Below are positions 19,105 to 27,391 of a DNA stretch of 64,000 nucleotides, in pieces. Position numbers and translations under genes: made by a program. The notes below the pieces were generated by a model that was given only the letters and a program-made list of their open reading frames with translations, had not been told where the DNA came from and made no database searches. Origin of the DNA: Sphingobacterium sp. CZ-2 (GTDB taxonomy: Bacteria; Bacteroidota; Bacteroidia; Sphingobacteriales; Sphingobacteriaceae). Within the stretch, counting starts at the first letter, position 1. Every line of letters begins with the position of its first letter. Location: NCBI RefSeq assembly GCF_004526235.1, contig NZ_CP038159.1, positions 3,472,001-3,536,000 on the forward strand, read 5' to 3'.

Positions 19105-20513
19105 TATTTCCTCAATTTCAATAAAATCACATTTTCTACGTGCTGGGTATGTGGGAACATATCCACCGGTTTAATCCGTGCAACCTCATATTTCTCCTGC
19201 AGCATTTCCAAATCCCTAGCTTGCGTAGCCGCATTACAACTCACATACACGACCTTCTCACTCTCCATCTCCAATATACGAGCCACGACATCTGCATGCA
19301 TCCCAGCTCTTGGAGGATCCGTGATTACTACATCCGGTTTCCCATGCTCTGCAATGAAATCTGCAGTAAGCACATCCTTCATGTCTCCAGCATAAAACTT
19401 TGTATTATGGATCTCGTTGATCGCAGAATTAACTTTTGCATCCTCGATCGCCGTAGGCACATATTCCACACCTACTACTTCCTTAGCCGACCTGGCCACA
19501 AAGTTGGCAATGGTTCCAGCTCCAGTATATAAATCGTAAACCAGCTCATCCCCTTTCAGCCCTGCAAATTCACGCGTGATCTTGTACAGCTCATAAGCCT
19601 GTTTCGAGTTAGTCTGGTAGAAAGATTTAGGACCAACCTTAAACTTCAAACCTTCCATTTCCTCATAGATAAAATCCCTGCCTGCGTAGATCTCAATCTC
19701 CTGATCGAAGATCGTATCGTTACGTTTCTGGTTGATGATATATAATAAGGAGGCTAAATCTGGATATCGCTCATGGATGAATGCCATCAATAGGTCAACC
19801 TGTCCTTCTTCCGGATAGGCAAAAACCACGATCACCATCACCTCACCGGTTGAGGAAGTCCGGATAATCAGATTACGTAATGCTCCCTCATGGAACTTCA
19901 GGTCATAAAAAGAAATACCGTTCGCCTTGGCGAATTCAAAAATCTCATTTCTAAGAACGTTGGAAGGGTCTTGTTGTAAGTAACAATGATCAATGGCCAA
20001 AATCTTATCAAAACGACCGGGAACATGGAATCCCAACGCATCCATCGAATCACCTGGCTGCACCTCGTCTAGATCTGTCAACCAACGTTTGTTCGAAAAT
20101 GTAAATTCCAGTTTATTCCGGTAATAGGTCGTTCCTTCAGAAGCCAAAATAGGTTCCATTTCGGACACATCCACCTTACCAATCCTTGAAAGTGCATTTC
20201 CAACAGACTGCTCTTTGAATTTCAATTGAGCATCATAGCTCATATGCTGCCACTTACAGCCACCACAAACACCAAAATGCTTACAGAAAGGATCCACTCG
20301 ATAGGCAGAAGGTGTCTCCACCTTAACCACTCTCCCCTCCACAAAGCTCTTCTTCTTGCGCTGCAGCTCCACCTCAACAATATCCCCCGGAACCCCCCGT
20401 TCAATAAAATAAACAAGGTTATCCTGCTTCGCAACGCCTTTGCCTTCCTCAGCTATATCAATGATTTCCAATCCGGAAACAAATTTCTTCTCTTGTGGTA
20501 TTCTTCTTCCCAT
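19104..20513 (-). CDS. rlmD: 23S rRNA (uracil-C5)-methyltransferase RlmD
   Basis: A SAM-dependent enzyme of the TrmA/RlmD family that makes 5-methyluridine in 23S rRNA (U1939 in E. coli). The 469 residues show an N-terminal TRAM domain (VYFIERGVPGDIVEVEL), an iron-sulfur cluster site (Cys77, Cys83 and Cys86 in CKHFGVCGGCKWQH, with a fourth Cys in IDHCYL), the SAM-binding LVYDLYTGAGTIANF, the catalytic TDPPRAGM region and VVYVSCNAATQARD with the nucleophilic Cys. In Bacteroidota this gene is often annotated rumA. It is the first gene of a pair with the 131-residue unknown. Confidence 0.93.
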   Translation of the reverse strand: MGRRIPQEKKFVSGLEIIDIAEEGKGVAKQDNLVYFIERGVPGDIVEVELQRKKKSFVEGRVVKVETPSAYRVDPFCKHFGVCGGCKWQHMSYDAQLKFKEQSVGNALSRIGKVDVSEMEPILASEGTTYYRNKLEFTFSNKRWLTDLDEVQPGDSMDALGFHVPGRFDKILAIDHCYLQQDPSNVLRNEIFEFAKANGISFYDLKFHEGALRNLIIRTSSTGEVMVIVVFAYPEEGQVDLLMAFIHERYPDLASLLYIINQKRNDTIFDQEIEIYAGRDFIYEEMEGLKFKVGPKSFYQTNSKQAYELYKITREFAGLKGDELVYDLYTGAGTIANFVARSAKEVVGVEYVPTAIEDAKVNSAINEIHNTKFYAGDMKDVLTADFIAEHGKPDVVITDPPRAGMHADVVARILEMESEKVVYVSCNAATQARDLEMLQEKYEVARIKPVDMFPHTQHVENVILLKLRK

Positions 20514-20535
20514 AGTGGCTGCAAAAATAATAAAA

Positions 20536-20629
20536 TAGTAGTTAGTATTTAGTATTTAGTATAAAGACAATACATAGCGCCATAGGTACCCCATTGGTCT
20601 AAATACTATATACTAGCTACTAAATACTA
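20536..20629. repeat. Imperfect inverted repeat built from TAGTATTTAG-like units
   Basis: Two 26-base arms (20536-20561 and 20604-20629) are complementary at 22 of 26 positions, and each arm is itself made of short TAGTA-containing units. The right arm overlaps the stop codon of the TetR gene. This may fold as a transcribed hairpin and act as a terminator-like element or be a dispersed repeat. Confidence 0.65.
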
Positions 20630-21199
20630 CAAAAGCGTGGCTTGCACCAAATACGGAAGCATTTCTTTTTGAAAGGAGATAAAATTCTTGCGGACATCGG
20701 CTTCGGAGACGGCGGTGAAGGCGAAGGAGAAAACGATGTTCTTGGAGGTTTTGATAAGGAAAGTCAATCTTTCTTCGGGGATGGTGGATCCTATGGTTTC
20801 GTTCTGGATAAAGGATCTTAAGAGGAGGAATTCCAGATCGTCGGAGAGGATCTTGAGGTATTCCTGCGCATTGGCTGATTCTCGGATGAATCCCCAGCCT
20901 ACAAATTCATTACAAACCGTATAGGTCACACGGCTTACCCGGAGGATGGTATTCGCCAAAAAGGTGGAAAGGTCTCTTTCATGCACGTTTTTGTTCAGGA
21001 TATCATATACATTATCCTGGATATAATCCATGAGGACCGCATGCAGAATGAGTTCCTTGCTGGCAAAATGCTTATAGAAAGTCGCCTTGGCAATATTGGC
21101 GTTCTTGGATAGTTCGTTGACACTGGTTTTATTATAGCCATACTTCCGAAACAAATCCCGGGCGGATTTTTTGATCGCTATGACTATTTTATCTTCCAT
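20627..21199 (-). CDS. TetR/AcrR-family transcriptional regulator
   Basis: A 190-residue one-component repressor. The N-terminal helix-turn-helix is clear: IKKSARDLFRKYGYNKTSVNELSKNANIAKATFYKHFASKELILHAVL. The remaining helices form the ligand and dimer domain and show no recognisable subfamily. Its stop codon lies in an inverted repeat, and it is preceded on the same strand by the pheS terminator, so it is transcribed alone. No efflux or target gene is adjacent, which makes its ligand uncertain. Confidence 0.88.
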   Translation of the reverse strand: MEDKIVIAIKKSARDLFRKYGYNKTSVNELSKNANIAKATFYKHFASKELILHAVLMDYIQDNVYDILNKNVHERDLSTFLANTILRVSRVTYTVCNEFVGWGFIRESANAQEYLKILSDDLEFLLLRSFIQNETIGSTIPEERLTFLIKTSKNIVFSFAFTAVSEADVRKNFISFQKEMLPYLVQATLL

Positions 21200-21210
21200 G
21201 AAGGGTAATT

Positions 21211-21270
21211 TAATAAAAAAGGTTCAGATAATTTCCAAAAAAATCGCTTTTTGGCCTATCTGAACCTTTA
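21211..21270 (-). terminator. Long hairpin terminator after pheS
   Basis: AAAGGTTCAGATA (21218-21230) pairs with TATCTGAACCTTT (21257-21269), and an inner CCAAAAA/TTTTTGG pair extends it. On the minus strand it is followed by TTTTTTATT. It lies about 80 bases beyond the pheS stop and before the TetR gene. Confidence 0.8.
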
Positions 21271-21347
21271 TTTTAAGATATTTTATTATTTTTTTCTAGA
21301 TTCTTACGGCAAATTATACCATATGTTTATTGCAAAAATCCAAAAAC

Positions 21348-22388
21348 TTAAATGATTTCAGTTTCAAATTGCCCCAAGAACCTGACATCATTCTCAGAGA
21401 ACAACCTAAGATCTCGGATTTCGTATTTCAGGTTGGTGATCCTTTCGATACCCATTCCGAAAGCATAACCTGAGTATTTCTTGCTGTCGATACCACAGTT
21501 TTCCAACACATTCGGGTCTACCATTCCACAACCTAAAATCTCTACCCATCCAGACTGTTTACACATTTGGCATCCAGCACCTTTACAGATGGTACAGGAA
21601 ATATCCATTTCTGCGGATGGTTCCGTAAATGGGAAATAGGATGGACGGAATCGAACTTTGGTATCTTCACCATAAAGTTCCTTCACGAAATGGTATAAGG
21701 TCTGTTTCAGGTCGGCAAAGGAAACATCCTCATCGATGTAAAGCCCTTCGATCTGATGGAAGAAACAGTGTGCACGTGCGGAGATGGCCTCATTACGATA
21801 AACACGTCCAGGCATGATCGCGCGGAAAGGGGGTTGCCCCGCTTCCATCAGGCGAACCTGAACAGAAGAGGTATGCGTACGCAGAACCACATCATTACCA
21901 TCATGTTTCTTGATAAAGAAGGTATCCTGCATATCACGGGCAGGGTGTTCTGGAGCAAAATTCAATGCCTGGAAGTTATGCCAATCATCTTCGATCTCAT
22001 TCCCTTCAGCGACGATAAAGCCTAACTTTTTAAAGATCTCAACAATCTCTTTGCGTACCAAGGATAATGGATGTCTAGAGCCCAAGGTAAAACCAGAACC
22101 CGGAAGGGTCAAATCACCCTCTTTTCTAACATTCGATGAATCTGATTGGTTGACAAATGCTTCCGAAGATTCTTTGAATTTTGTTTCGGCCAAGATTTTA
22201 AAGTCGTTCAACACCTTACCCAAGGTTCTTTTCTCCTCAGGACTTACGGTCTTAAACTCTTCAAACAAGGCTTTCACGATGCCTTTCGACACCAAAAACT
22301 TCAATCGGAAATTCTCTACATCTTGAGCAGAAGTAGGTTCGAATGCATTTATCTCTTGAGTATACTGCGTTATTTTATCTTGCAACAT
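21348..22388 (-). CDS. pheS: Phenylalanyl-tRNA synthetase alpha subunit
   Basis: The catalytic subunit of the alpha2-beta2 enzyme that charges tRNA-Phe. The 346-residue protein begins with a coiled-coil arm (LQDKITQYTQEINAFEP ... EFKTVSPEEKRTLGKVL) and then has the class II core: motif 1 region GSRHPLSLVRKEIVEIF, motif 2 RVYRNEAISARAHCFFHQIEGL, and motif 3 GYAFGMGIERITNLKYEI. It also has the common Cys-rich insert CTICKGAGCQMCKQSGW. I use the ATG at 22386-22388 because the family begins there; an in-frame TTG lies six codons upstream. The matching pheT is not in the window. Confidence 0.97.
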   Translation of the reverse strand: MLQDKITQYTQEINAFEPTSAQDVENFRLKFLVSKGIVKALFEEFKTVSPEEKRTLGKVLNDFKILAETKFKESSEAFVNQSDSSNVRKEGDLTLPGSGFTLGSRHPLSLVRKEIVEIFKKLGFIVAEGNEIEDDWHNFQALNFAPEHPARDMQDTFFIKKHDGNDVVLRTHTSSVQVRLMEAGQPPFRAIMPGRVYRNEAISARAHCFFHQIEGLYIDEDVSFADLKQTLYHFVKELYGEDTKVRFRPSYFPFTEPSAEMDISCTICKGAGCQMCKQSGWVEILGCGMVDPNVLENCGIDSKKYSGYAFGMGIERITNLKYEIRDLRLFSENDVRFLGQFETEII

Positions 22389-22392
22389 GCGC

Positions 22393-22400
22393 CAAAGATA
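22393..22400 (-). promoter_or_regulatory. Bacteroidota -7 box directly before pheS
   Basis: TATCTTTG on the minus strand exactly matches the TAnnTTTG -7 consensus and ends four bases before the pheS ATG. No clear TTG -33 element is visible upstream. If active, it would place the transcript start at or beyond the start codon, giving a leaderless or nearly leaderless mRNA. Confidence 0.35.
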
Positions 22401-22449
22401 CAGCAAATTTTAAAAAAGTAGATGATTTGAATTCTAATAAATTAATCGA

Positions 22450-22902
22450 TTAAAATGGTAGGCCATCATTATCGTCATTATTCTCTGTAAAATCTACGGA
22501 TTGCTCCTTAGGTTCTTCCTGATGTTGAGATGATGAATTACTTCCAGATTGGCCGGTTTGTGGTTCAAAGTCTGAACGACGGCCTAATAAATTAAAACTT
22601 TCGGCAACAATCTCCGTCGTATAACGACGTATGCCTTCTTTGTCTTCATAGGAACGGGTCCGCAATTTCCCCTCAATATAAACCAACTTCCCTTTACTCA
22701 AATATTTGACGGCGACATCAGCCAAACCACGCCATAGCACGATGTTATGCCATTCGGTCTGCTCTACGCGTCTACCATCTTTGGTAAAGGTTTCTGAAGT
22801 AGCCATGGGAAAACTTGCAACACTTACATTTCCCTCCAGATAACGGATCTCAGGGTCTTTGCCCAGATGTCCTACTAAAATAACTTTGTTTACACCTGAC
22901 AT
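22450..22902 (-). CDS. ssb: Single-stranded DNA-binding protein
   Basis: SSB coats single-stranded DNA and recruits repair and replication proteins. The 150-residue protein has the OB-fold start MSGVNKVILVGHLGKDPEIRYLEGN, then ATSETFTKDGRRVEQTEWHNIVLWRGLADVAVKYLSKGKLVYIEGKLRTRSYEDKEG, a disordered Gln/Ser-rich linker and the acidic tip DDNDGLPF, which binds partner proteins. It follows mutY by 25 bases on the same strand, a usual arrangement in Bacteroidota. Confidence 0.97.
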   Translation of the reverse strand: MSGVNKVILVGHLGKDPEIRYLEGNVSVASFPMATSETFTKDGRRVEQTEWHNIVLWRGLADVAVKYLSKGKLVYIEGKLRTRSYEDKEGIRRYTTEIVAESFNLLGRRSDFEPQTGQSGSNSSSQHQEEPKEQSVDFTENNDDNDGLPF

Positions 22903-22927
22903 ACAATAATTTAGGATTTGGTTAATA

Positions 22928-23971
22928 TCAAAAATATCGCTCTATGAAGGAGCTAATAAGTTTATGCTTAGCTAATTTATCTAATTTTTTTGACAAACAA
23001 TAATTCCAATGGCTTTTTTTGGACTGCAGCCTAACATCTTTTGGCATTCGATAGAAACTAGCGTAAATATTCTGATGGCTAAGCACATGCTTGATCGTCC
23101 TTTCGATCTTTTCGGGTATAGCATGACCAAAATACTGCTGATATTCCTCCATCGCCACTAATTCCGGTATCTCAAGCGGACCGGCTGATTCCATCAAAGG
23201 GAATTCATAGAGATTGGCCCAAACATCTCCATCCGTACGTTGGGACATCAGTACGGCATCGTCCTTTTCAACGATAAAATAATGGAAAAATCGATCCCTA
23301 CTTTTTTTACCCTTATTTTTCACAGGTAGCTCAGCAACCCTCGAAGTGTTCAGCGCAACACAATCCAAACGTAATACACATTCGGCACATTTAGGATTCT
23401 TAGGTTTGCATTGTAAAGCTCCAAAATCCATGATGGCCTGATTATAGGTCGCAGGATGATCCGTATCCAGTAATTCCTGGGCTAATCCAGCGAATATTTT
23501 TTTTCCCGCACTACTGTTTATGGGCTCCCCAATCCCAAAATATCGAGCTAATACGCGGAACACATTTCCATCCAATACAGCTCTTGGTTCATCGTTCGAA
23601 AAAGATGAAATAGCTGCCGCCGTGTATTCGCCAACACCGGGAAGTTTCAAAAGTTCTTCGTAAGCAACAGGAAATGTGCCGGCATGATTTTCCATCACAT
23701 ATTTACTGGCCTTATGCATGTTCCTAGCACGGGAATAATAGCCCAATCCCTGCCATAATCGTAAAATGGTCGCTTCCTCTGCAGCTGCAAATTTTGTTAC
23801 ATTCGGAAGTTCCTCTACAAATTTTAAAAAATAGGGCATTCCCTGCTCCACCCGGGTTTGTTGGAGGATGATTTCTGATAACCAAATTACATAGGGATTC
23901 CTTGTTTCCCGCCATGGTAAAGCCCTTTTGTGCTGATGGTACCATGCCAAGATATGTTCCGAAAAAGACAT
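22928..23971 (-). CDS. mutY: A/G-specific adenine glycosylase MutY
   Basis: MutY removes adenine mispaired with 8-oxoguanine. The 347 residues show the catalytic Glu33 in WLSEIILQQTRV, the helix-hairpin-helix LPGVGEYTAAAI and the catalytic Asp134 in AVLDGNVFRV. Four cysteines bind an iron-sulfur cluster (188, 195, 198 and 204, spacing C-x6-C-x2-C-x5-C). The C-terminal third is a NUDIX-like 8-oxoG-recognition domain (FFHYFIVEKDDAVLMSQR). It is the first gene of the mutY-ssb pair. Confidence 0.96.
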   Translation of the reverse strand: MSFSEHILAWYHQHKRALPWRETRNPYVIWLSEIILQQTRVEQGMPYFLKFVEELPNVTKFAAAEEATILRLWQGLGYYSRARNMHKASKYVMENHAGTFPVAYEELLKLPGVGEYTAAAISSFSNDEPRAVLDGNVFRVLARYFGIGEPINSSAGKKIFAGLAQELLDTDHPATYNQAIMDFGALQCKPKNPKCAECVLRLDCVALNTSRVAELPVKNKGKKSRDRFFHYFIVEKDDAVLMSQRTDGDVWANLYEFPLMESAGPLEIPELVAMEEYQQYFGHAIPEKIERTIKHVLSHQNIYASFYRMPKDVRLQSKKSHWNYCLSKKLDKLAKHKLISSFIERYF

Positions 23972-24097
23972 GTTGCAAAGATGTTAAATACTTGGATTCC
24001 CTCCTGCCAAAAAGTTATTAAATGTTAAAATATGTTCTATTTTTTTCAACAAATGATATTTTTACGCCCGACTAGAAAAAATAGGGAGAAAGAAACT

Positions 24098-24955
24098 ATG
24101 ATTAAACAAAAGACTTCCATTGTCATTTTAGATGCCAATGGAGACTCGAATCAGAAGATTCAAATACCGACCATTATCCTAAAAAACTGGAAAATTATTC
24201 TTGGTGTAAGCCTCTTTTTCATCTGTATGATCTGTGCTGTTGTTGTCTTTGTCGCAACCAAAACACAGAGCGATCGTTATGAGCAGGAGCTGACCAAAAA
24301 AATGGAAGCATTGGAAAAAGCCAAACAATCCTTAGCGGTTGAAGAGGCTTCAAACCAATTGAATTTAGTACAAGTACAAAAATCATTTGAATCCATCGAT
24401 AGTACCTTAAACCAAATTAATGCCAAAATGCGCAAAAGAGGTTTAAAAGATGTAGCACCTAAGCTAAAAAATGCAGGGGGACCTATTGAGACCGAAGAGA
24501 ATTTGGATGAATTGAGTAAATATTACGAAAACAGATTAAAGAGTATTGATAAGAAATTGGAAGGTTTACCATTAGGTATTCCTCACCATGGAAAAATCAC
24601 TTCTCGTTTCGGGTATCGCCGTAATCCTTTTACTAACAGAGGATTAGAAATGCATTCGGGGATTGATATTAAAGGTAGTATTGGCGAACCTATCAAAGCA
24701 ACCGCAGCTGGAAAGATTGTTCATGCTGGGTATAAAGGGCAATATGGTAAGGTAGTTATCATTGAGCACAGCAATGGCTGGGAAACTAGATATGCACATT
24801 TGTCGACTACCAAAGTAAAGGTGGGTCAAAAAATAGACGCTGGTCAGGTAATTGGTACACTTGGGAATACAGGTAGATCAACTGGACCCCATTTACATTA
24901 TGAGTTGTTGAGTTATGGTAAAAAACTCAACCCTGAGAAGACGATGTTGTTTTAA
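24098..24955 (+). CDS. Membrane-anchored M23-family peptidase (LytM type)
   Basis: A peptidoglycan endopeptidase of the M23 family. From the ATG at 24098 it has 285 residues: a short cytosolic tail, one membrane helix (about residues 31-52), a coiled-coil stalk (about 55-120) and a C-terminal LytM domain. The zinc site is intact: HSGID (the HxxxD motif) after FGYRRNPFTNRGLEM, and HLHYE (HxH) near the end, with RYAHLSTTKVKVGQ between. The structure suggests it acts in the periplasm on cell-wall crosslinks. An ATG at 24032 would add 22 residues, but the family start fits better here. It is convergent with the M1 peptidase gene, with a palindromic repeat between. Confidence 0.9.
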   Translation: MIKQKTSIVILDANGDSNQKIQIPTIILKNWKIILGVSLFFICMICAVVVFVATKTQSDRYEQELTKKMEALEKAKQSLAVEEASNQLNLVQVQKSFESIDSTLNQINAKMRKRGLKDVAPKLKNAGGPIETEENLDELSKYYENRLKSIDKKLEGLPLGIPHHGKITSRFGYRRNPFTNRGLEMHSGIDIKGSIGEPIKATAAGKIVHAGYKGQYGKVVIIEHSNGWETRYAHLSTTKVKVGQKIDAGQVIGTLGNTGRSTGPHLHYELLSYGKKLNPEKTMLF

Positions 24956-24985
24956 GGTTTTTTACTTCCGAGCGAGGAACAAAAC

Positions 24986-25049
24986 GTCATTGCGAGGAAC
25001 GAAGCAATCTTTACACATATCGAAAGATTGCTTCGTTCCTCGCAATGAC
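24986..25049. repeat. Dispersed palindromic repeat (REP-like), copy 1
   Basis: Two 27-base arms, starting GTCATTGCGAGGAACGAAGC at 24986 and ending at 25049, are perfectly complementary around a 10-base loop and are followed by a T run. It lies between convergent genes, so it may also act as a bidirectional terminator. The left arm occurs again unchanged at 44565-44591. Confidence 0.88.
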
Positions 25050-25066
25050 TTTTTTATATACAATCC

Positions 25067-26935
25067 CTACAAAGTCTTCTTATTATCCTCCTGATTCACA
25101 TCCGCCAATCTCTTCGTCGGATCAATCTCCACTGATTTCACAGCTTTCGAAACAGGAACCACATAAGTCGGCTTGGTCCAGAACCAATCCGTCAACACCG
25201 TTCTTTTCACCCCATTATAAATGTCAAAACCTTCCGCAGGTTTATCCCCTCTCATCTCACGTAAAGGAATATAGAACAATTCCTTCGTACCATCCTGATA
25301 CTCCACCAACAAATCTATCGGCATCGCCAGATTCGATTTATTAACAACCTCAATACCTGTACCCGTTACATTCCCCACCGCATAGTCAATCTTCCTCGTC
25401 GTATTAATGAACAAATTGAAATACCATTTCAAATTGATTCCAGAAACATCTTCGGCTACACGTTTAAAATCATTCGGTGTAGGATGTTTGAACTTCCAAA
25501 GATCATAGAACTTCAAGAAAGTCTTCTGCAGGTTTTCCTTGCCAATAATATAGCCCAACTGCTCGGCAAACACCGCCCCTTTATTATAGGCTTCATTGCT
25601 ATAGGCAAAATTCGTATTGTAATAATCTGCCAACAAACTCATCGGCTCCTCCACTTTCGAACTTGCCAAACGATAGTAAGCAGCATATGCTGCCCCAATC
25701 GGATTCAATGCCTTTGCCTGTGGCCTAACAAACAGTTCGGTCAAGGCAAGCTCTTCAATATAACTTGTAAAACCTTCGTCCATCCATTCATCAACCGTTT
25801 CATTGATGCCGAACAAATGCTGGAACCAAGAATGCGCTGCCTCATGGTAGATCACCCCCACTAAGCTCTTCAAGTTTCTGCCACCCGTAATCAGGGTTGC
25901 AGTTCCATATTCCATTCCGCCATCACCACCCTGAACAATGGTATAAGTTCCCCAAGGATACGCCCCAAAATGTTGTCCGGTAAAATCGAAGAAATCAGTT
26001 GCCAGACCTAAAGCCTGCTTCCAGTTGCTAACTACAGTCGCATCTGTCGGAAGATATACCGTATACACCTGAATACCACCTTTACTTTTTGCAGAATCTA
26101 CCACAAACTTCGGATCTGCTGCCCAAGCAAAATCATGGATGTTCTTTGCTTTATAATGCCAAGAAGCTTTGTTCTTGTTGAGTTTCAATTTAGGTTTGCT
26201 TACATAGCCTTTCACCTCTGAAGGGTTTTGGAGCTTGCCCGACGAACCGATCACATAATCCTTATTGATATGTATGGTCACATCAAAATCGCCAAACGGC
26301 GCAATAAATTCACGACCTACATATTCATCCAAATGCCAACCAAACTCATCATAATGGGCCATTTTTGGATACCATTGCGTCATGGAGAAGGCTACTCCTT
26401 CCTTCGAGTTCCGGCCACTACGACGGATCTGCTCCGGAACCTGAGCCTGCCATTCCAGATCAAACTCCACCGTCGCACCATCTTTGATGCTGCTCGGTAA
26501 ACTTACTTCCAAAATGGTTCCATCCTCTTTGAACGAAACGGCCTGGCCATTATATTTTACGGATTTTATTTTCTGAAAACCAATTTGATCCGGCTTCAGT
26601 GCAGCAATTCTACTTTCTGATTTTGAGATACCGTCGATTACTTTCTTGGTCACCATACGGGCATCCGGATCCGAGATATTCTTAAGACGCTCATCCATCA
26701 TGCTGCCCGGTTGGAAAGCATTGAAATAAAGATGGAAATAGACTTTGGAAAGCTCCTGACCGGAATTATTGCCATATTTCAACTTCATTTTACCATCATA
26801 CTGATATGTTTTTTCATTCACATCAATATCCATGGTATAATCAACATCCTGTTGCCAATAAGTTTTTCGTTGACCGTAACTTGCCAAGGAGACAGCGGTC
26901 AATAATAGGTAAATAATTGTCTGTTTCAAGTTCAT
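25067..26935 (-). CDS. M1-family metallopeptidase (aminopeptidase N type)
   Basis: A zinc peptidase of the gluzincin M1 family, exported by an N-terminal signal peptide (residues 1-21, ending ASYGQ). The 622 residues include the zinc motif HEAAH (364-368) with the third ligand Glu387 in DEWMDEGFTSY, the standard 18-residue spacing. The usual aminopeptidase GAMEN motif is replaced by GGMEYG, which is common in Bacteroidota M1 proteins of this type and may affect specificity. An N-terminal beta domain (DYTMDIDVNEKTYQYDGKMK) precedes the catalytic domain. It probably acts in the periplasm or outside the cell to process peptides. Confidence 0.9.
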   Translation of the reverse strand: MNLKQTIIYLLLTAVSLASYGQRKTYWQQDVDYTMDIDVNEKTYQYDGKMKLKYGNNSGQELSKVYFHLYFNAFQPGSMMDERLKNISDPDARMVTKKVIDGISKSESRIAALKPDQIGFQKIKSVKYNGQAVSFKEDGTILEVSLPSSIKDGATVEFDLEWQAQVPEQIRRSGRNSKEGVAFSMTQWYPKMAHYDEFGWHLDEYVGREFIAPFGDFDVTIHINKDYVIGSSGKLQNPSEVKGYVSKPKLKLNKNKASWHYKAKNIHDFAWAADPKFVVDSAKSKGGIQVYTVYLPTDATVVSNWKQALGLATDFFDFTGQHFGAYPWGTYTIVQGGDGGMEYGTATLITGGRNLKSLVGVIYHEAAHSWFQHLFGINETVDEWMDEGFTSYIEELALTELFVRPQAKALNPIGAAYAAYYRLASSKVEEPMSLLADYYNTNFAYSNEAYNKGAVFAEQLGYIIGKENLQKTFLKFYDLWKFKHPTPNDFKRVAEDVSGINLKWYFNLFINTTRKIDYAVGNVTGTGIEVVNKSNLAMPIDLLVEYQDGTKELFYIPLREMRGDKPAEGFDIYNGVKRTVLTDWFWTKPTYVVPVSKAVKSVEIDPTKRLADVNQEDNKKTL

Positions 26936-26953
26936 AAATCAAATATATAAAAA

Positions 26954-27382
26954 TTAACCGATGACGATTTCGATCTGTCTATTTCGGAACTCCTGCATCA
27001 TGGCATCAAAGTCGTCATTCTTTACAAAGAGCTTATTCCTCCAGATGCGGATGGGTGTTCCTTTCTGGTTCTTATAGATCGCGATCAGGTTACCCCCCGA
27101 ACGCAGGTGGTTCTTGATATAAGCCAGGTTTTCATAGGAAACTTCATATACCTTTCCTGCTTTATCAATTTGCAACCGGTCGGCCTGTAGATCCCATGTG
27201 GAAGGTTGTAGGCTTACCTTCACGGCCAAAAAATGAATGACAGGAATACAGAACAGTAAGATCAAGATCTTCACAATTTCCGAAACCTGCACATAGGACA
27301 ATAAAAACCCTGCAGCAAAAAGGCAACCTAAAAGTATCCAGATAAACCTTCCTCGATGCAGGGTATGTATATGAAAAATCAT
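26954..27382 (-). CDS. Small membrane protein with PH-like domain
   Basis: A 142-residue protein I do not recognise. Two membrane helices (about residues 12-30 and 34-52) are followed by a soluble beta-rich part (LQADRLQIDKAGKVYEVSYENLAYIKNHLRSGGNLIAIYK) that resembles bacterial PH-type domains. It lies between a WG-repeat protein gene and the M1 peptidase gene on the same strand with gaps of 9 and 18 bases, so the three may be co-transcribed. The function is unknown. Confidence 0.6.
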   Translation of the reverse strand: MIFHIHTLHRGRFIWILLGCLFAAGFLLSYVQVSEIVKILILLFCIPVIHFLAVKVSLQPSTWDLQADRLQIDKAGKVYEVSYENLAYIKNHLRSGGNLIAIYKNQKGTPIRIWRNKLFVKNDDFDAMMQEFRNRQIEIVIG

Positions 27383-27391
27383 GTTTTAATT

